Under the pieces are notes generated by a model, which searched no databases, had not been told where the DNA came from, and worked only from the letters and a program-made list of their open reading frames with translations. Source: Collinsella aerofaciens (GTDB lineage: Bacteria; Actinomycetota; Coriobacteriia; Coriobacteriales; Coriobacteriaceae). Taken from it: a DNA stretch of 64,000 nt. The position numbers and the translations under genes were made by a program. The stretch's first letter is position 1; the number at the start of each line of letters is the position of its first letter. Positions 10,056-18,836 of this stretch are shown here, one piece after another. The stretch covers positions 62,001-126,000 of the forward strand of contig RQAP01000027.1 in assembly GCA_008671135.1 (NCBI GenBank), given 5' to 3'.

Positions 10056-10355
10056 CTACTCGCCATCCTCCAACTTAATGAGGATCTTGCGGTAGCCACC
10101 GTACTCGCCGTTCAGCGCCTTTGAAACGCGGCTCACCGTGGTGGACGAAGCGCCGGTACGGGCCTGAACCTCAACATAAGGCTCGCCCTCGTCCAAATAG
10201 CGCGCAACCTGCAAACGCTGAGAAAGGTCGCAAATCTCGCGCGGCGTGCAGATATCGGTCAAAAACGCTTGGATATCCTTCTCGTCGTCCAAAAGGCTAA
10301 ATGCGTGGACCAGCTGCTTGACATCAGGCTTGTCAAACATGTTCTCGATATTCAT
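10056..10355 (-). CDS. YerC/YecD family TrpR-like regulator
   Basis: Small DNA-binding protein of 99 residues. The central segment TDICTPREICDLSQRLQVARYLDEG followed by EVQARTGASSTTVSRVSKAL is the Trp-repressor-like helix-turn-helix typical of the YerC/YecD family. The target is not known in most bacteria; nothing here names one. It is followed by a strong terminator and is probably a single-gene unit. Family assignment is good, function is not. Confidence 0.85.
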   Translation of the reverse strand: MNIENMFDKPDVKQLVHAFSLLDDEKDIQAFLTDICTPREICDLSQRLQVARYLDEGEPYVEVQARTGASSTTVSRVSKALNGEYGGYRKILIKLEDGE

Positions 10356-10680
10356 CGATCACCGCCAAACCCGCCAAAAGGCATCGAAGTTGATACTGAC
10401 ATCGGGCATCGTTCACCCGTTCTATGCAATAGGGCAACGCCTGTGGCTTTTGCCCGTAGCAGTGTAGCACACCACCAAACTAAAGCGACAAGACTCTCTG
10501 CCAGCGGCGCGTTTTTCAGGACGAACGCCGTTTAGAAACCATATGCGCACGTAAGCTCCACGAATATTTGAGACAATGGGCATCCAGGCAAGGCCCCGCG
10601 TTCGCGCAGCCGTCCAAGTCGCCACGGCAAGCTGCTTCACGCGTCACTAACTCTCCCCGCGCAAGAAAGGACCCCCTACC
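10356..10680. other. Intergenic region between divergent regulator and membrane-protein genes
   Basis: 325 bases that must hold promoters for both flanking genes. A minus-strand extended -10 like sequence TGCTACACT is present near 10450, but no convincing -35 was found. No open frame here has a plausible product. Confidence 0.4.
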
Positions 10681-11040
10681 ATGCGCTTTATGCTTAACTG
10701 GCTCTTTACTTCGATCGCCATCGCGATCGCCACGTTCCTCGTCCCCGGCATCCAACCCTTCGGTTTTGCCGAGGCCTGGGTCTGTTTCGCCTTTGTGGGA
10801 CTGTTCCTCAACATCGTCGATTCGCTCGTCAAGCCGTTCCTGACGGTCATCTCACTGCCGCTCACTATTATTACGCTTGGTATTTTTCAGCTCGTAGTCA
10901 ACAGCTTTATGCTCGAGCTGGCCAGCTACCTGTCGGTCAATCTGTTGGGCGCTGGTATCTCCATTGCCGGCTTTGGATCGGCCTTTATGGGCAGCATCCT
11001 GGTATCCATCATGCGCAGCATTCTCGATAGCATCGCCTAG
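10681..11040 (+). CDS. Phage-holin-superfamily IV / YvlD-like membrane protein
   Basis: A 119-residue, very hydrophobic protein with four predicted membrane segments (about residues 4-24, 30-50, 55-80, 88-112). The pattern WLFTSIAIAIATFLVPGI, then LFLNIVDSLVKPFLTVISLP and a glycine-rich last segment, matches the small four-helix YvlD/holin-superfamily-IV proteins of unknown role at the cell membrane. AGAAAGGA precedes the ATG with good spacing, and a strong terminator follows, so it is monocistronic. The holin label reflects superfamily naming and does not imply phage origin. Confidence 0.85.
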   Translation: MRFMLNWLFTSIAIAIATFLVPGIQPFGFAEAWVCFAFVGLFLNIVDSLVKPFLTVISLPLTIITLGIFQLVVNSFMLELASYLSVNLLGAGISIAGFGSAFMGSILVSIMRSILDSIA

Positions 11041-11082
11041 GGCTAGAACTGTTCAATACGAACCGTCATATCGACCCAAAAC

Positions 11083-11121
11083 GAAGGCCGCCCATCGCAA
11101 AAATGGGCGGCCTTCTTATTT
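11083..11121 (+). terminator. Terminator after the YvlD-like gene
   Basis: GAAGGCCGCCCAT and ATGGGCGGCCTTC form a perfect 13-bp stem around CGCAAAA, followed by TTATTT. Convergent with the Rrf2 regulator gene, it may act in both directions. Confidence 0.9.
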
Positions 11122-11184
11122 GTCAAGTCTCAAAGGGCGAGAGAATCTACCATTTCCGCTCCGTCCCCAAATGGCGGGTATGGG

Positions 11185-11613
11185 TTAGATGACGTAGTCG
11201 TAGCCATGGTTGGGAGCGACAAGTTGATCAAGCGTCACACCGTCGAGGTAGTCGTTGATGAGCTTGTCCAGGTTCTTCCACACGTCGAGCGTGGGGCACT
11301 CGTCCGAACGCGAACAGCCCTTGCAGTCGCCGTCCAGGCATGCGACCGGCGCCAAGCTGCCCTCGGTCAGGCGCAGGATCTCGCCCACCGTATACTGCTC
11401 GGGCGGGCGCGTAAGCACGTAGCCGCCGCCCTTGCCGCGCATGCCCGAGAGCATGTTGGCGCGCACGAGCGTAGCCAAGATGTTCTCGAGATATTTCTCG
11501 GAAATCCCCTGTCGCGCCGCGATCTCTTTGAGCGGGATGCGACCGGCCGCCTGGTGCTCGGCCAGATCGACCATAACGCGCAGGGCATATCTGCCCTTAG
11601 TAGAAACCAACAT
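11185..11613 (-). CDS. Rrf2-family transcriptional regulator (IscR/CymR-like)
   Basis: Winged-helix regulator of 142 residues. The N-terminus MLVSTKGRYALRVMVDLA and the recognition segment ISEKYLENILATLVRANM are characteristic of Rrf2 proteins. Unlike CymR it has cysteines at 92, 97, 100 and 106 (CLDGDCKGCSRSDEC), the region where IscR binds a [2Fe-2S] cluster, so redox or Fe-S sensing is possible. It is divergent from cysK, the arrangement of a regulator of cysteine metabolism. Whether it is functionally closer to IscR or CymR cannot be settled from sequence alone. Confidence 0.9.
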   Translation of the reverse strand: MLVSTKGRYALRVMVDLAEHQAAGRIPLKEIAARQGISEKYLENILATLVRANMLSGMRGKGGGYVLTRPPEQYTVGEILRLTEGSLAPVACLDGDCKGCSRSDECPTLDVWKNLDKLINDYLDGVTLDQLVAPNHGYDYVI

Positions 11614-11866
11614 GTATAGTGCTGCCTTTCGGTCATTTAGTCCGTAGAAATTCTAGCCGAAAAATTGGTTTTGAAAATACCCGTTCCGGTCAAGATGGTT
11701 AATCGACTCGTAATAATCTTCTATTTCCTATTGCGTTACTAGGCTTTAGTGTCTACTATGCTTGCCAACAGCAAAACGAACAACCTATACGGTTTGTGGG
11801 TTTCGCTGCTACACACACCGTAAAACCACACGGTATCCAGTCATTTGAACACTTTGGAGGTTCACC
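11614..11866. promoter_or_regulatory. Divergent promoter region of the Rrf2 regulator and cysK
   Basis: 253 bases between divergent starts, more AT-rich than the flanking genes. It should contain both promoters and the regulator's operators. No T-box, SAM or other known leader was recognised, and no single operator could be picked with confidence. Confidence 0.5.
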
Positions 11867-12805
11867 ATGAGCAACGTTTACACGTCCATCGATCAGCTTA
11901 TCGGCCATACCCCGCTTCTGGAGCTCACTCACTTTGAGGCCGATGAGGACCTCAAGGCCCGCGTGCTCGTCAAGCTGGAATACTTCAACCCCGCCGGCTC
12001 CGTCAAAGACCGCGTCGCCAAGAACATGATCGACGAGGCCGAGAAGGCCGGCAAGCTCGTGCGCGGTGGCGACTACACCATCATCGAGCCCACGAGCGGC
12101 AACACCGGCGTCGGTATCGCCTCGGTGGCGGCTGCCCGCGGCTACAAGGTGATCATCACCATGCCCGAGACCATGTCCGTGGAGCGCCGCAAGCTTATGC
12201 AGGCATATGGCGCACAGCTCGTGCTCACCGACGGTTCCAAGGGCATGAAGGGCGCCATCGCCAAGGCCGAGGAGCTGCAGAAGGAGACCCCCAACAGCAT
12301 TATCGCCGGCCAGTTTGTGAACCCCGCCAACCCCGCCATCCACAAGGCCACGACCGGCCCCGAAATCTGGGATGACACCGACGGCGAGGTCGACATCTTC
12401 GTCGCCGGCGTTGGAACCGGCGGCACCGTGACCGGCGTGGGTGAGTTCCTCAAGGAGCAGAACCCCGAGATTCAGGTCGTCGCCGTTGAGCCCGCCACTT
12501 CCCCGGTGCTCTCTAAGGGCCAAGCCGGCCCGCACAAGATCCAGGGTATCGGCGCCGGCTTTGTGCCCGACGTCCTCGACACCCAGGTCTATGACGAGAT
12601 CATCCCCGTCGAGAACGACGACGCCTTTGCGACCGGCCGCGCCGTGGGCCACAAGGAGGGCGTGCTCGTGGGCATTTCGTCCGGCGCCGCCGTGTGGGCC
12701 GCGCTGCAGCTGGCCAAGCGCCCCGAGAACGAGGGCAAGACCATCGTGGCGCTGCTCGCCGACACCGGCGAGCGCTACCTGTCCACGGCACTGTTCCAGG
12801 ACTAG
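11867..12805 (+). CDS. cysK: Cysteine synthase A (O-acetylserine sulfhydrylase)
   Basis: PLP enzyme converting O-acetylserine and sulfide to cysteine; 312 residues, the usual length. The PLP lysine is K47 in NPAGSVKDR; the phosphate/substrate loop TSGNTG is at residues 76-81; GTGGTVTG and the SSGAA motif near the C-terminus are also present. TTTGGAGG precedes the ATG. The divergent Rrf2 regulator makes cysteine- or sulfur-dependent control likely. No serine acetyltransferase gene is in the window. Confidence 0.96.
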   Translation: MSNVYTSIDQLIGHTPLLELTHFEADEDLKARVLVKLEYFNPAGSVKDRVAKNMIDEAEKAGKLVRGGDYTIIEPTSGNTGVGIASVAAARGYKVIITMPETMSVERRKLMQAYGAQLVLTDGSKGMKGAIAKAEELQKETPNSIIAGQFVNPANPAIHKATTGPEIWDDTDGEVDIFVAGVGTGGTVTGVGEFLKEQNPEIQVVAVEPATSPVLSKGQAGPHKIQGIGAGFVPDVLDTQVYDEIIPVENDDAFATGRAVGHKEGVLVGISSGAAVWAALQLAKRPENEGKTIVALLADTGERYLSTALFQD

Positions 12806-12986
12806 AGCTTCTCGTTCTTAGAACGAGTCCAAGGCACGCCGGCCTTCCCTCTCTTCTGGCAGCCTGGGCTCATCCCAACAGGGCGTCCCATATGACGCCC
12901 GAACTTGCTACAATGTCTGCGGCGCGGAACCAGCCTCCCGCGCCGCTTTTCTTTTTTGGCCACATGCCACCAAGGAGAACCTCCCC

Positions 12987-14087
12987 ATGCACAACAAGCG
13001 CGTGCTCGTCGCCATGAGTGGCGGCGTCGATTCCAGCGTGACCGCGTACCTGCTCAAGCGCCAGGGCTACGAATGCGTCGGCGCCACCATGCGCCTCACC
13101 TGCCCCGCGCCCGATCCCGTCACGGGCATGAGTAAGGTCGACCGCGACATCGCCGACGCAAAGGCTGTCGCCGAGCGCCTGGGGATACCCCACCATGTGC
13201 TCGACCTGCAGCAGACCTTCGACCGCAATGTTATCGAGCGCTTCGTGACCGCCTACCAGGAAGGGTTGACACCCAACCCGTGCATCATCTGCAACCGCCA
13301 TATTAAGTTTGGCGCGTTGCTCGATGCAGCGCTCGATATGGGCTGCGACTACATCGCCACAGGTCACTACGCCAAAACGAGCCAAACGTCCGACGGCACC
13401 TGGCAGCTGCACCGTGGCGAGGACCCAAAGAAGGACCAAAGCTACTTTTTGTATTCGCTTACGCAGGAGCGCTTGGCACGCACAATCTTTCCGCTGGCAG
13501 GCCTGGACAAGGAGCACGACGTGCGCCGCATCGCCGCCGAACAGGGCTTCATCAACGCCAAGAAGGCCGAAAGCGAGGATATCTGCTTTATTCCAGACGG
13601 TGACTACGCGGGCTATATCGAGTGCCGCTGCGGACATCCCGCTGCACCGGGCGACATTGTGTGGCGCGACGGCAGCGTGGTCGGGCGCCACAACGGCGCG
13701 CTGCGCTACACCATCGGCCAGCGCAAGGGCTTGGGCGTCGCGATGGCGCATCCCGTGTATGTGACGGGCGTCGACACCGTCAACAACACCGTGCATCTGG
13801 GCGAGGCCGAGGACCTGACGGCCACAGCGCTCACGGCCAACGACTGGATCTGGAGCGCCCCCGCCGACCGCATGGAAGCAGGGCTCGATGCCGGCGGCAT
13901 TCGCGTGGGCGCCAAGCACCGCTACCGTCAGAAAGACCAGGCAGCGACCCTTACGCGCGGCGAAGACGGGCAAATGCTGCTGACTTTTGACGAGCCGCAG
14001 CGAGCCATCGCCCCCGGCCAAGCCGTTGTAGTCTACCGCGGCGACATCGTCCTCGGCGGCGGCACGGTAACCGGCGCACTTAAGTAG
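12987..14087 (+). CDS. mnmA: tRNA 2-thiouridylase MnmA
   Basis: Adds the 2-thio group to U34 of Lys, Glu and Gln tRNAs. 366 residues. The PP-loop SGGVDSS is at 11-17, the catalytic cysteine of the NPCIICN segment at 102 (with C99 beside it), and the second catalytic cysteine at 200 in SEDICFIP. AAGGAG precedes the ATG. TACAAT near 12909 is a candidate -10 element. The gene follows cysK, and sulfur for the reaction comes from a cysteine desulfurase that is not in this window. Confidence 0.96.
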   Translation: MHNKRVLVAMSGGVDSSVTAYLLKRQGYECVGATMRLTCPAPDPVTGMSKVDRDIADAKAVAERLGIPHHVLDLQQTFDRNVIERFVTAYQEGLTPNPCIICNRHIKFGALLDAALDMGCDYIATGHYAKTSQTSDGTWQLHRGEDPKKDQSYFLYSLTQERLARTIFPLAGLDKEHDVRRIAAEQGFINAKKAESEDICFIPDGDYAGYIECRCGHPAAPGDIVWRDGSVVGRHNGALRYTIGQRKGLGVAMAHPVYVTGVDTVNNTVHLGEAEDLTATALTANDWIWSAPADRMEAGLDAGGIRVGAKHRYRQKDQAATLTRGEDGQMLLTFDEPQRAIAPGQAVVVYRGDIVLGGGTVTGALK

Positions 14088-14095
14088 CCGCGGGT

Positions 14096-15469
14096 TTATC
14101 GCTGCACGTGTCGAAGTACCTCAACGGCGGCACTAACCTCGATTACGCGACGCTCGAGGCCACGGCAAATGGCCTCGAGTCGACCCTCCGCCGTCGCCCA
14201 TTCGCTCTGCGAAAGAATCTCGATCGCCTCATCAACAAATCCGTCGAGTCGCGATGCGTCGAACCAACCGAGTGAGTCCGCAAGCGCCAGCTGGACGGAA
14301 GGGTCAGGCCCAAACGGCTTAGCGGAAAACCCAAACTCCCCAGCTGCGAGCACGGCAGTTGGCACGTTGTACCACAGGCAGTTGCCGCTATCGAACAGCG
14401 GAGCAGGTTTTATCTCCAGGGTGTCGACATTGCGGATGATGCCGAAGTTTCGCCAATGGCGGTCGCTGTTGGCCAAAAGGGCATCGCAAACGATCATCTG
14501 CGACATAGACCTTCTCACGGCAGCCTCGTCTGCTCCATGCTTACCAAGGAAGCGGCAGTACCGGTCGTACGTCGAGTTTCCTCGCTGGCCGCCAAGGGCG
14601 TTCTTAACGTAAACAGCCGGAACATATTCCTCGCGGCCGTCAAGAAAGTCGTCGCACAGACACACAGGGCCATCGAACATCCGCTCAACCGTATAAGGAA
14701 CAAACTCGCCCTCCGATAGCAGGCGGCGATGCAGTGCCGTTGCGACCGCCTCGTTAAAGGGACGTTGATCGTCCATGCCGCACCCCTTGACCAGAACGCG
14801 AACACCGTTGCGAATCATCCACGATTTAGGGAGCTCGCCCTCGGACGTGTTATCCGGATTATTAAGACCGATGCCCTCCAGCCAACCCGAACGCCCCTCG
14901 GGCGCCGATCGCTCAAATTCGTTCTCAAAGTAATTGATGTTTTGCCATTTGAGTTCGTCGCAATCGGCCGGCCGCAGCCAATAACAATCCGAAAGCGATA
15001 GGCCCAGGCACCGAACCGGAACCTCGATGCCACTGGCAATCCCCAGTTCACGATAGCGCGAGATAAGCCCAGGGCGAACATCGGGCACCAACCGATGCCC
15101 CCACCACGCGTTGAGCTCCCGCTTATTCACCGTTGGAGAAGAACTCGAGCATGTGCCGAACGGCATTCGTTGCGCATCGAGGACCTCGGCGATTTCGAAG
15201 GAAAACTCGCGCGTCGGATCAAATGAGACATGCGCGACCTCATGGTCGGCCGACATCAGCGTAAACTTGCGTCCCACATCGGCCGCAGGACGGCGTCCTC
15301 GCTTGCGGACCTTTTGATAGGCGATCGCAGAATTGTACTCGACCATCTTCCGGCCGCCCACAATATCGCACACAAGCGTCCCCGATGCGGCAAGTTGCGA
15401 TATGCGGGCTTTCGTAACGCCCAACAGGTGGGCCGCATCACCCATAGATAAGTACTCAGATGTATTCAT
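14096..15469 (-). CDS. HipA-like kinase with N-terminal helix-turn-helix
   Basis: Protein of about 457 residues joining two functions usually on separate chains. Residues 5-40 (YLSMGDAAHLLGVTKARISQ) form an excisionase/MerR-like helix-turn-helix. The C-terminal half is HipA/CtkA-like: NSDRHWRNFG at about 334-343 is the catalytic loop, and PLFDSG at about 358 supplies the metal-binding aspartate. HipA kinases phosphorylate substrates such as glutamyl-tRNA synthetase, and HipB is normally a separate repressor; none is adjacent. The start at 15469 gives GAGG eleven bases upstream; earlier ATGs overlap that site. It converges on mnmA, eight bases apart. Substrate and toxicity are unknown. Confidence 0.75.
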   Translation of the reverse strand: MNTSEYLSMGDAAHLLGVTKARISQLAASGTLVCDIVGGRKMVEYNSAIAYQKVRKRGRRPAADVGRKFTLMSADHEVAHVSFDPTREFSFEIAEVLDAQRMPFGTCSSSSPTVNKRELNAWWGHRLVPDVRPGLISRYRELGIASGIEVPVRCLGLSLSDCYWLRPADCDELKWQNINYFENEFERSAPEGRSGWLEGIGLNNPDNTSEGELPKSWMIRNGVRVLVKGCGMDDQRPFNEAVATALHRRLLSEGEFVPYTVERMFDGPVCLCDDFLDGREEYVPAVYVKNALGGQRGNSTYDRYCRFLGKHGADEAAVRRSMSQMIVCDALLANSDRHWRNFGIIRNVDTLEIKPAPLFDSGNCLWYNVPTAVLAAGEFGFSAKPFGPDPSVQLALADSLGWFDASRLDGFVDEAIEILSQSEWATAEGRLEAICRGLERRVIEVSAAVEVLRHVQR

Positions 15470-15548
15470 ATGCCGCATCACCTCGTTAAGTATTCCAAAC
15501 GTAAAGTTAATTGGTTACATACAGCATAATACTAAACAGACTGAAGCG

Positions 15549-15574
15549 AAAAAAGGCCCGAGCAATCGGGCCTT
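15549..15574 (-). terminator. Terminator after the M42 peptidase gene
   Basis: Minus-strand stem AAGGCCCGA/TCGGGCCTT with loop TTGC followed by TTTTTT, 36 bases beyond the peptidase stop. Confidence 0.88.
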
Positions 15575-15609
15575 AGAGCAATTGGTCAGCCGAGTCGCAA
15601 GCTGCTCCC

Positions 15610-16653
15610 CTAGCGTTGTACGTAGGCTCGGACCAGCTCGTAGGTGTTGCGCACGCCGTCGATGTGGCTGCGCTCGTAGTTGTGGCTCGCGTACACGCCG
15701 GGGCCGATCAGGCCGTGACGGATGTCGTAGCCGGCAGAAAGCGTGGCCTCAACATCGGAGCCGTAGTGCGGATACACGTCGATGGCGTAATCGAGCTCCA
15801 GCTCGCGCGCGATGTTGGACAGCGTGGTTACCAGGTCGTAGTTGTACGGACCGCCCGAATCCTTGGCGCAGATTGAAACCATGCGCTCGGTGCAGCCCAG
15901 GTCGTCACCCACGCAGCCCATGTCCACGCTAATCATCTCGCGCGTGTCGGCCGGCACAAAGGCACCGCCGTGGCCGACCTCCTCGTACACCGTAAAGAGC
16001 AGCGATACCTTGCGCGAAAGCGTCACCTCGCCAGCGGCGACGGCACGCGCCAAGCCCAGCAGAATCGACGCGGACAGCTTGTCGTCAAGGAAGCGACTCT
16101 TGATGTAGCCGCTCTCCGTCACCGTGGTACGCGGGTCCATAGCGATGATGTCGCCGGTCTGAATACCCAGCTCGAGCACATCGTCCTTGCTGTCAACGTT
16201 CTCGTCGAGCAGGATTTCCATGTTCTTCTCGATGGTCTTGACCGGCTCATCGGCCACATGCGCCGAAGGCTCGGTATTGAGGACCACGCCCGTGTAGACA
16301 TTGCCGTCACGCGTGTAGACGGTGCAGTTCTCGCCATCGGCCGTAGACCACTGGTGCCCACCAAGCGTCGTGGGACGCAGGCGGCCATTGTCCTTAATGG
16401 AGCGCACCATGGCACCCAGGGTATCGACATGGCTCGCCAACACAAGCGGCTCGCCCTCGCCACCAAGCTCAACGAGCACGTTACCCTTATTAGAACGCTC
16501 AGGCCCAAACCCCATATCGCGCAGGGTCTCCATCAGATAATCAGTCGCCGCACGGGTATAGCCCGTAGGCGAAGCAATCGAGGTAAGCGTCTTCAACTGG
16601 CCAGTAATATAGGAGAGCGTCTCCTCTAGAGAAGCATCAATATTAGAAGTCAT
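15610..16653 (-). CDS. M42-family metallo-aminopeptidase
   Basis: Cytoplasmic di-metal peptidase of the M42 (glutamyl aminopeptidase/TET) family, about 347 residues, which removes N-terminal residues from peptides. Metal ligands and catalytic residues are visible in order: SHVDTLG near residue 71, FLDDKLSA near 186, the YEEVGHGG glutamates near 220, SVDMG near 243, and the C-terminal YASHNYERSH. GGAAGG sits directly against the first ATG but seven bases from the second, so the start MTSNID at 16653 was preferred. It has its own terminator. Confidence 0.92.
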   Translation of the reverse strand: MTSNIDASLEETLSYITGQLKTLTSIASPTGYTRAATDYLMETLRDMGFGPERSNKGNVLVELGGEGEPLVLASHVDTLGAMVRSIKDNGRLRPTTLGGHQWSTADGENCTVYTRDGNVYTGVVLNTEPSAHVADEPVKTIEKNMEILLDENVDSKDDVLELGIQTGDIIAMDPRTTVTESGYIKSRFLDDKLSASILLGLARAVAAGEVTLSRKVSLLFTVYEEVGHGGAFVPADTREMISVDMGCVGDDLGCTERMVSICAKDSGGPYNYDLVTTLSNIARELELDYAIDVYPHYGSDVEATLSAGYDIRHGLIGPGVYASHNYERSHIDGVRNTYELVRAYVQR

Positions 16654-16861
16654 ATGCATCCTTCCAAGTAAAACTAAGACCGAGTCCCGATTTTAACCGT
16701 TCTGCACGTGCAATGCCCCAGGAGCCGAGCCGCCTCCAGACGTCCCCGCACCGGTTTTGTGCACGTGCACGGTTTACAATCTCAATCTTGCATAAATCCT
16801 ATCGGTATTTGCATAGAAATGAGGTATCTTTTTGCTTCGTCTCAGGGTGCCCCACCTTGGA

Positions 16862-17099
16862 CCGTGCAAAAAACGGAGTATTCAGCACCGTGGGCCCCAA
16901 CGGCCCCATCACGAACGACAAAACGACGCGGTTACAGCAGTGTTGCAGGTCGTCGCAAAGCAGAAACTCAGTAACAACCCCCTCCACTCATCGATAGCCC
17001 GCCCACAATGGCTGTCGATGGGCGCCTGCGGGTCACTACCGCCCATTCACAACGTTATGCATTTTTAAGAGCTTGTTGAATACTCCCAAAAATGCACGC
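16862..17099. mobile_element. ~237-bp element with inverted ends, copy 1
   Basis: Left end CCGTGCAAAAAACGGAGTAT and right end whose reverse complement reads GTGCATTTTTGGGAGTATTC. A second region of the same length with the same ends lies at 40759-40995. The interiors are not obviously alike and contain no convincing gene. Similarity continues outward for about 25 bases on the left (CAGGGTGCCCCACCTTGGA against GAGGTACCCCATCCCGGA). It may be a small non-autonomous element or a structured RNA module; the class is unknown. The flanks 16660-16861 and 17100-17172 hold nothing recognised. Confidence 0.55.
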
Positions 17100-17172
17100 A
17101 GGGAAGTGCACCACCTATCCGCAGCGGACAGTAAGCCTTGGTTTTGTCCGTCTCAGGGCATCGACGCAGCAC

Positions 17173-17204
17173 AAAAAGCCCCGCCGTGCGTAGCACGGCG
17201 GGGC
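17173..17204 (-). terminator. Terminator after the FucO-like gene
   Basis: Minus-strand GCCCCGCCGTGC and GCACGGCGGGGC form a perfect 12-bp stem around TAC, followed by TTTTT. Confidence 0.92.
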
Positions 17205-17257
17205 CAGCGGCAAGTCAAAAGACCATACACCTACGGACGAAGGGCCACCAAACCAAG

Positions 17258-18424
17258 TTAGGCAGCCGGGCAGATCTTCTTGAAGAGCTCGATGACGTCG
17301 TCGAGCGTCGCCTCGCGCGGGTTACCCGGGAAGCAGGCGTCGGCCATGGCGTCCTTAGCCAGGACCTCGATCTCGTCAGCCTTCATGGCCTCGCAGACGT
17401 GCGGGATGTTCACGTCGGCGGAAAGCTGCTTGACGGCGGCGATGGCGGCGTCGGCGGCCTCGTCAGTGCTCATGCCCGTGGTGTCAACGCCCATGGCGAC
17501 GGCGACCTTGGCCAGGCGCTCGGCGCAAACCGGCTTGTTGAACTCCATGGCAATCGGCAGCAGCATGGCGCAGGCGACGCCGTGCGGGGTGTCGTAGTGA
17601 GCGGACAGGGTGTGAGCCATGGCGTGGTCGATGCCCAGGCCAACGTTGGAGAAGCCCATGCCGGCGACATACTGGCCAAGAGCCATGCCCTCGCGGCCGG
17701 AGCCGGGCTGACCGGACTTGGCCTCGGCGACGGAGTCGCGCAAGTTCTCGCTGATCAGCTTAATGGCCTCAAAGTGGAACATATCGGAGAGCTCCCAAGC
17801 ACCCTTGGTGGTGTAGCCCTCGATGGCGTGGGTCAGAGCGTCCATGCCGGTGGAAGCGGTCAGGCCGGCGGGCATGGAGGCCATCATGTCGGGGTCGACG
17901 ACGGCGACCTCAGGTGCGTCGTTGGTGTCGACGCACACGAACTTGCGGACCTTCTCGGGGTCGGTGATGACGTAGTTGATGGTCACCTCAGCAGCGGTAC
18001 CGGCGGTCGTCGGCACGGCGATGGTGAACACGGCGTGGTTCTTAGTGGGAGCAACGCCCTCGAGGCTGCGGACATCGGCGAACTCGGGGTTGTTGATGAT
18101 GATGCCGATAGCCTTGGCGGTATCCATGGAGGAGCCGCCGCCGATGGTCACGATAGCGGCAGCCTCGGCGGCCTTGAAGGCCTCGACGCCGTCCTTGACG
18201 TTCTGGATGGTGGGGTTGGGCTTGATCTCGGAGTAGAGGCTCCAAGCGATGCCGGCGGCGTCGAGCTCGTCGGTCACCTTAGCGGTAACGCCAAACTTGA
18301 CCAGATCGGGGTCGGAGCAGACGAAGATCTTCTTGTAGCCGCGACGCTGGAGCTCGCCGGGGATCTCCTTGATGGCGCCGGAACCATGATAAGAGATGGT
18401 GTTGAGAACGAAACGATTAGCCAT
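17258..18424 (-). CDS. fucO: Iron-containing alcohol dehydrogenase, FucO (lactaldehyde reductase) type
   Basis: NAD-dependent group III alcohol dehydrogenase that would interconvert lactaldehyde and 1,2-propanediol in fucose or rhamnose fermentation. 388 residues. It follows remembered E. coli FucO closely, e.g. NNPEFADVRSLEG, IPTTAGTAAEVTINYVITD-like and GQYVAGMGFSNVGLG stretches. The NAD-binding GGGSSMD is at 96-101 and the metal ligands are D195, H199, H267 and H281. The last residues, CPAA, differ from FucO. No fucose or rhamnose genes are adjacent, so a broader aldehyde-reducing role in fermentation is equally possible. A LacI-type operator lies upstream. Confidence 0.88.
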   Translation of the reverse strand: MANRFVLNTISYHGSGAIKEIPGELQRRGYKKIFVCSDPDLVKFGVTAKVTDELDAAGIAWSLYSEIKPNPTIQNVKDGVEAFKAAEAAAIVTIGGGSSMDTAKAIGIIINNPEFADVRSLEGVAPTKNHAVFTIAVPTTAGTAAEVTINYVITDPEKVRKFVCVDTNDAPEVAVVDPDMMASMPAGLTASTGMDALTHAIEGYTTKGAWELSDMFHFEAIKLISENLRDSVAEAKSGQPGSGREGMALGQYVAGMGFSNVGLGIDHAMAHTLSAHYDTPHGVACAMLLPIAMEFNKPVCAERLAKVAVAMGVDTTGMSTDEAADAAIAAVKQLSADVNIPHVCEAMKADEIEVLAKDAMADACFPGNPREATLDDVIELFKKICPAA

Positions 18425-18483
18425 TGATAGCCTCCCATCGTGTGCGGGGCACCCATTACGCCCCGCGCTATAAGTCCCATCCT

Positions 18484-18550
18484 AACGCTTTTGAAACAAA
18501 AAACGCGTGAGAACGTCAAAAGTGTTAAAGCGTTTCAACAGAATAACGGA
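18484..18550 (-). promoter_or_regulatory. LacI/CcpA-type operator upstream of the FucO-like gene
   Basis: TGTTAAAGCGTTTCAACA at 18533-18550 is an 18-bp near-palindrome with a central CG, as in LacI-family operators and cre sites. A related sequence, AACGCTTTTGAAAC, lies at 18484-18497, closer to the gene. Together they suggest control by a LacI-family protein, perhaps catabolite control. The rest of the 18425-18836 gap is AT-rich and otherwise featureless apart from the promoter listed next. Confidence 0.5.
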
Positions 18551-18659
18551 GCCCTAGTCCTTCTCTCCCGACAGCAGCGAAGGCTAGATTATAGGAGCAA
18601 TCGCCCAAAGAATACGACCGACTCAGTCTATAAATTGTTTCTGTTTTAGCAATATATGT

Positions 18660-18688
18660 TTGACAATACGTTTATAACAAGATACTTT
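18660..18688 (+). promoter_or_regulatory. Candidate sigma-70 type promoter for the LURP-like gene
   Basis: A perfect -35 hexamer TTGACA at 18660-18665, a 17-base spacer and TACTTT as -10 at 18683-18688. Transcription would start about 140 bases before the gene at 18837. Confidence 0.55.
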
Positions 18689-18836
18689 GTAGTGAATAAC
18701 ATGCATGCAGCAAATAACGTCATTCATTTTGTTAGAAATTGCCCATGCGGTTATTGCAGCTGCATCTACTGCAACGTACAGCGTAATTCTCCGCACGAAG
18801 CAGAAGACGGTTCCAATTCGATCGAGGCGATGACAC

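Noticed and set aside
10681..11040. Prophage holin
   Set aside because: Only the superfamily name suggests phage; no phage genes are nearby and such proteins are common housekeeping membrane proteins.
12811..12827. Hairpin CTCGTTC/GAACGAG after cysK as terminator
   Set aside because: Stem of 7 bp and no T tract; cysK may read through into mnmA.
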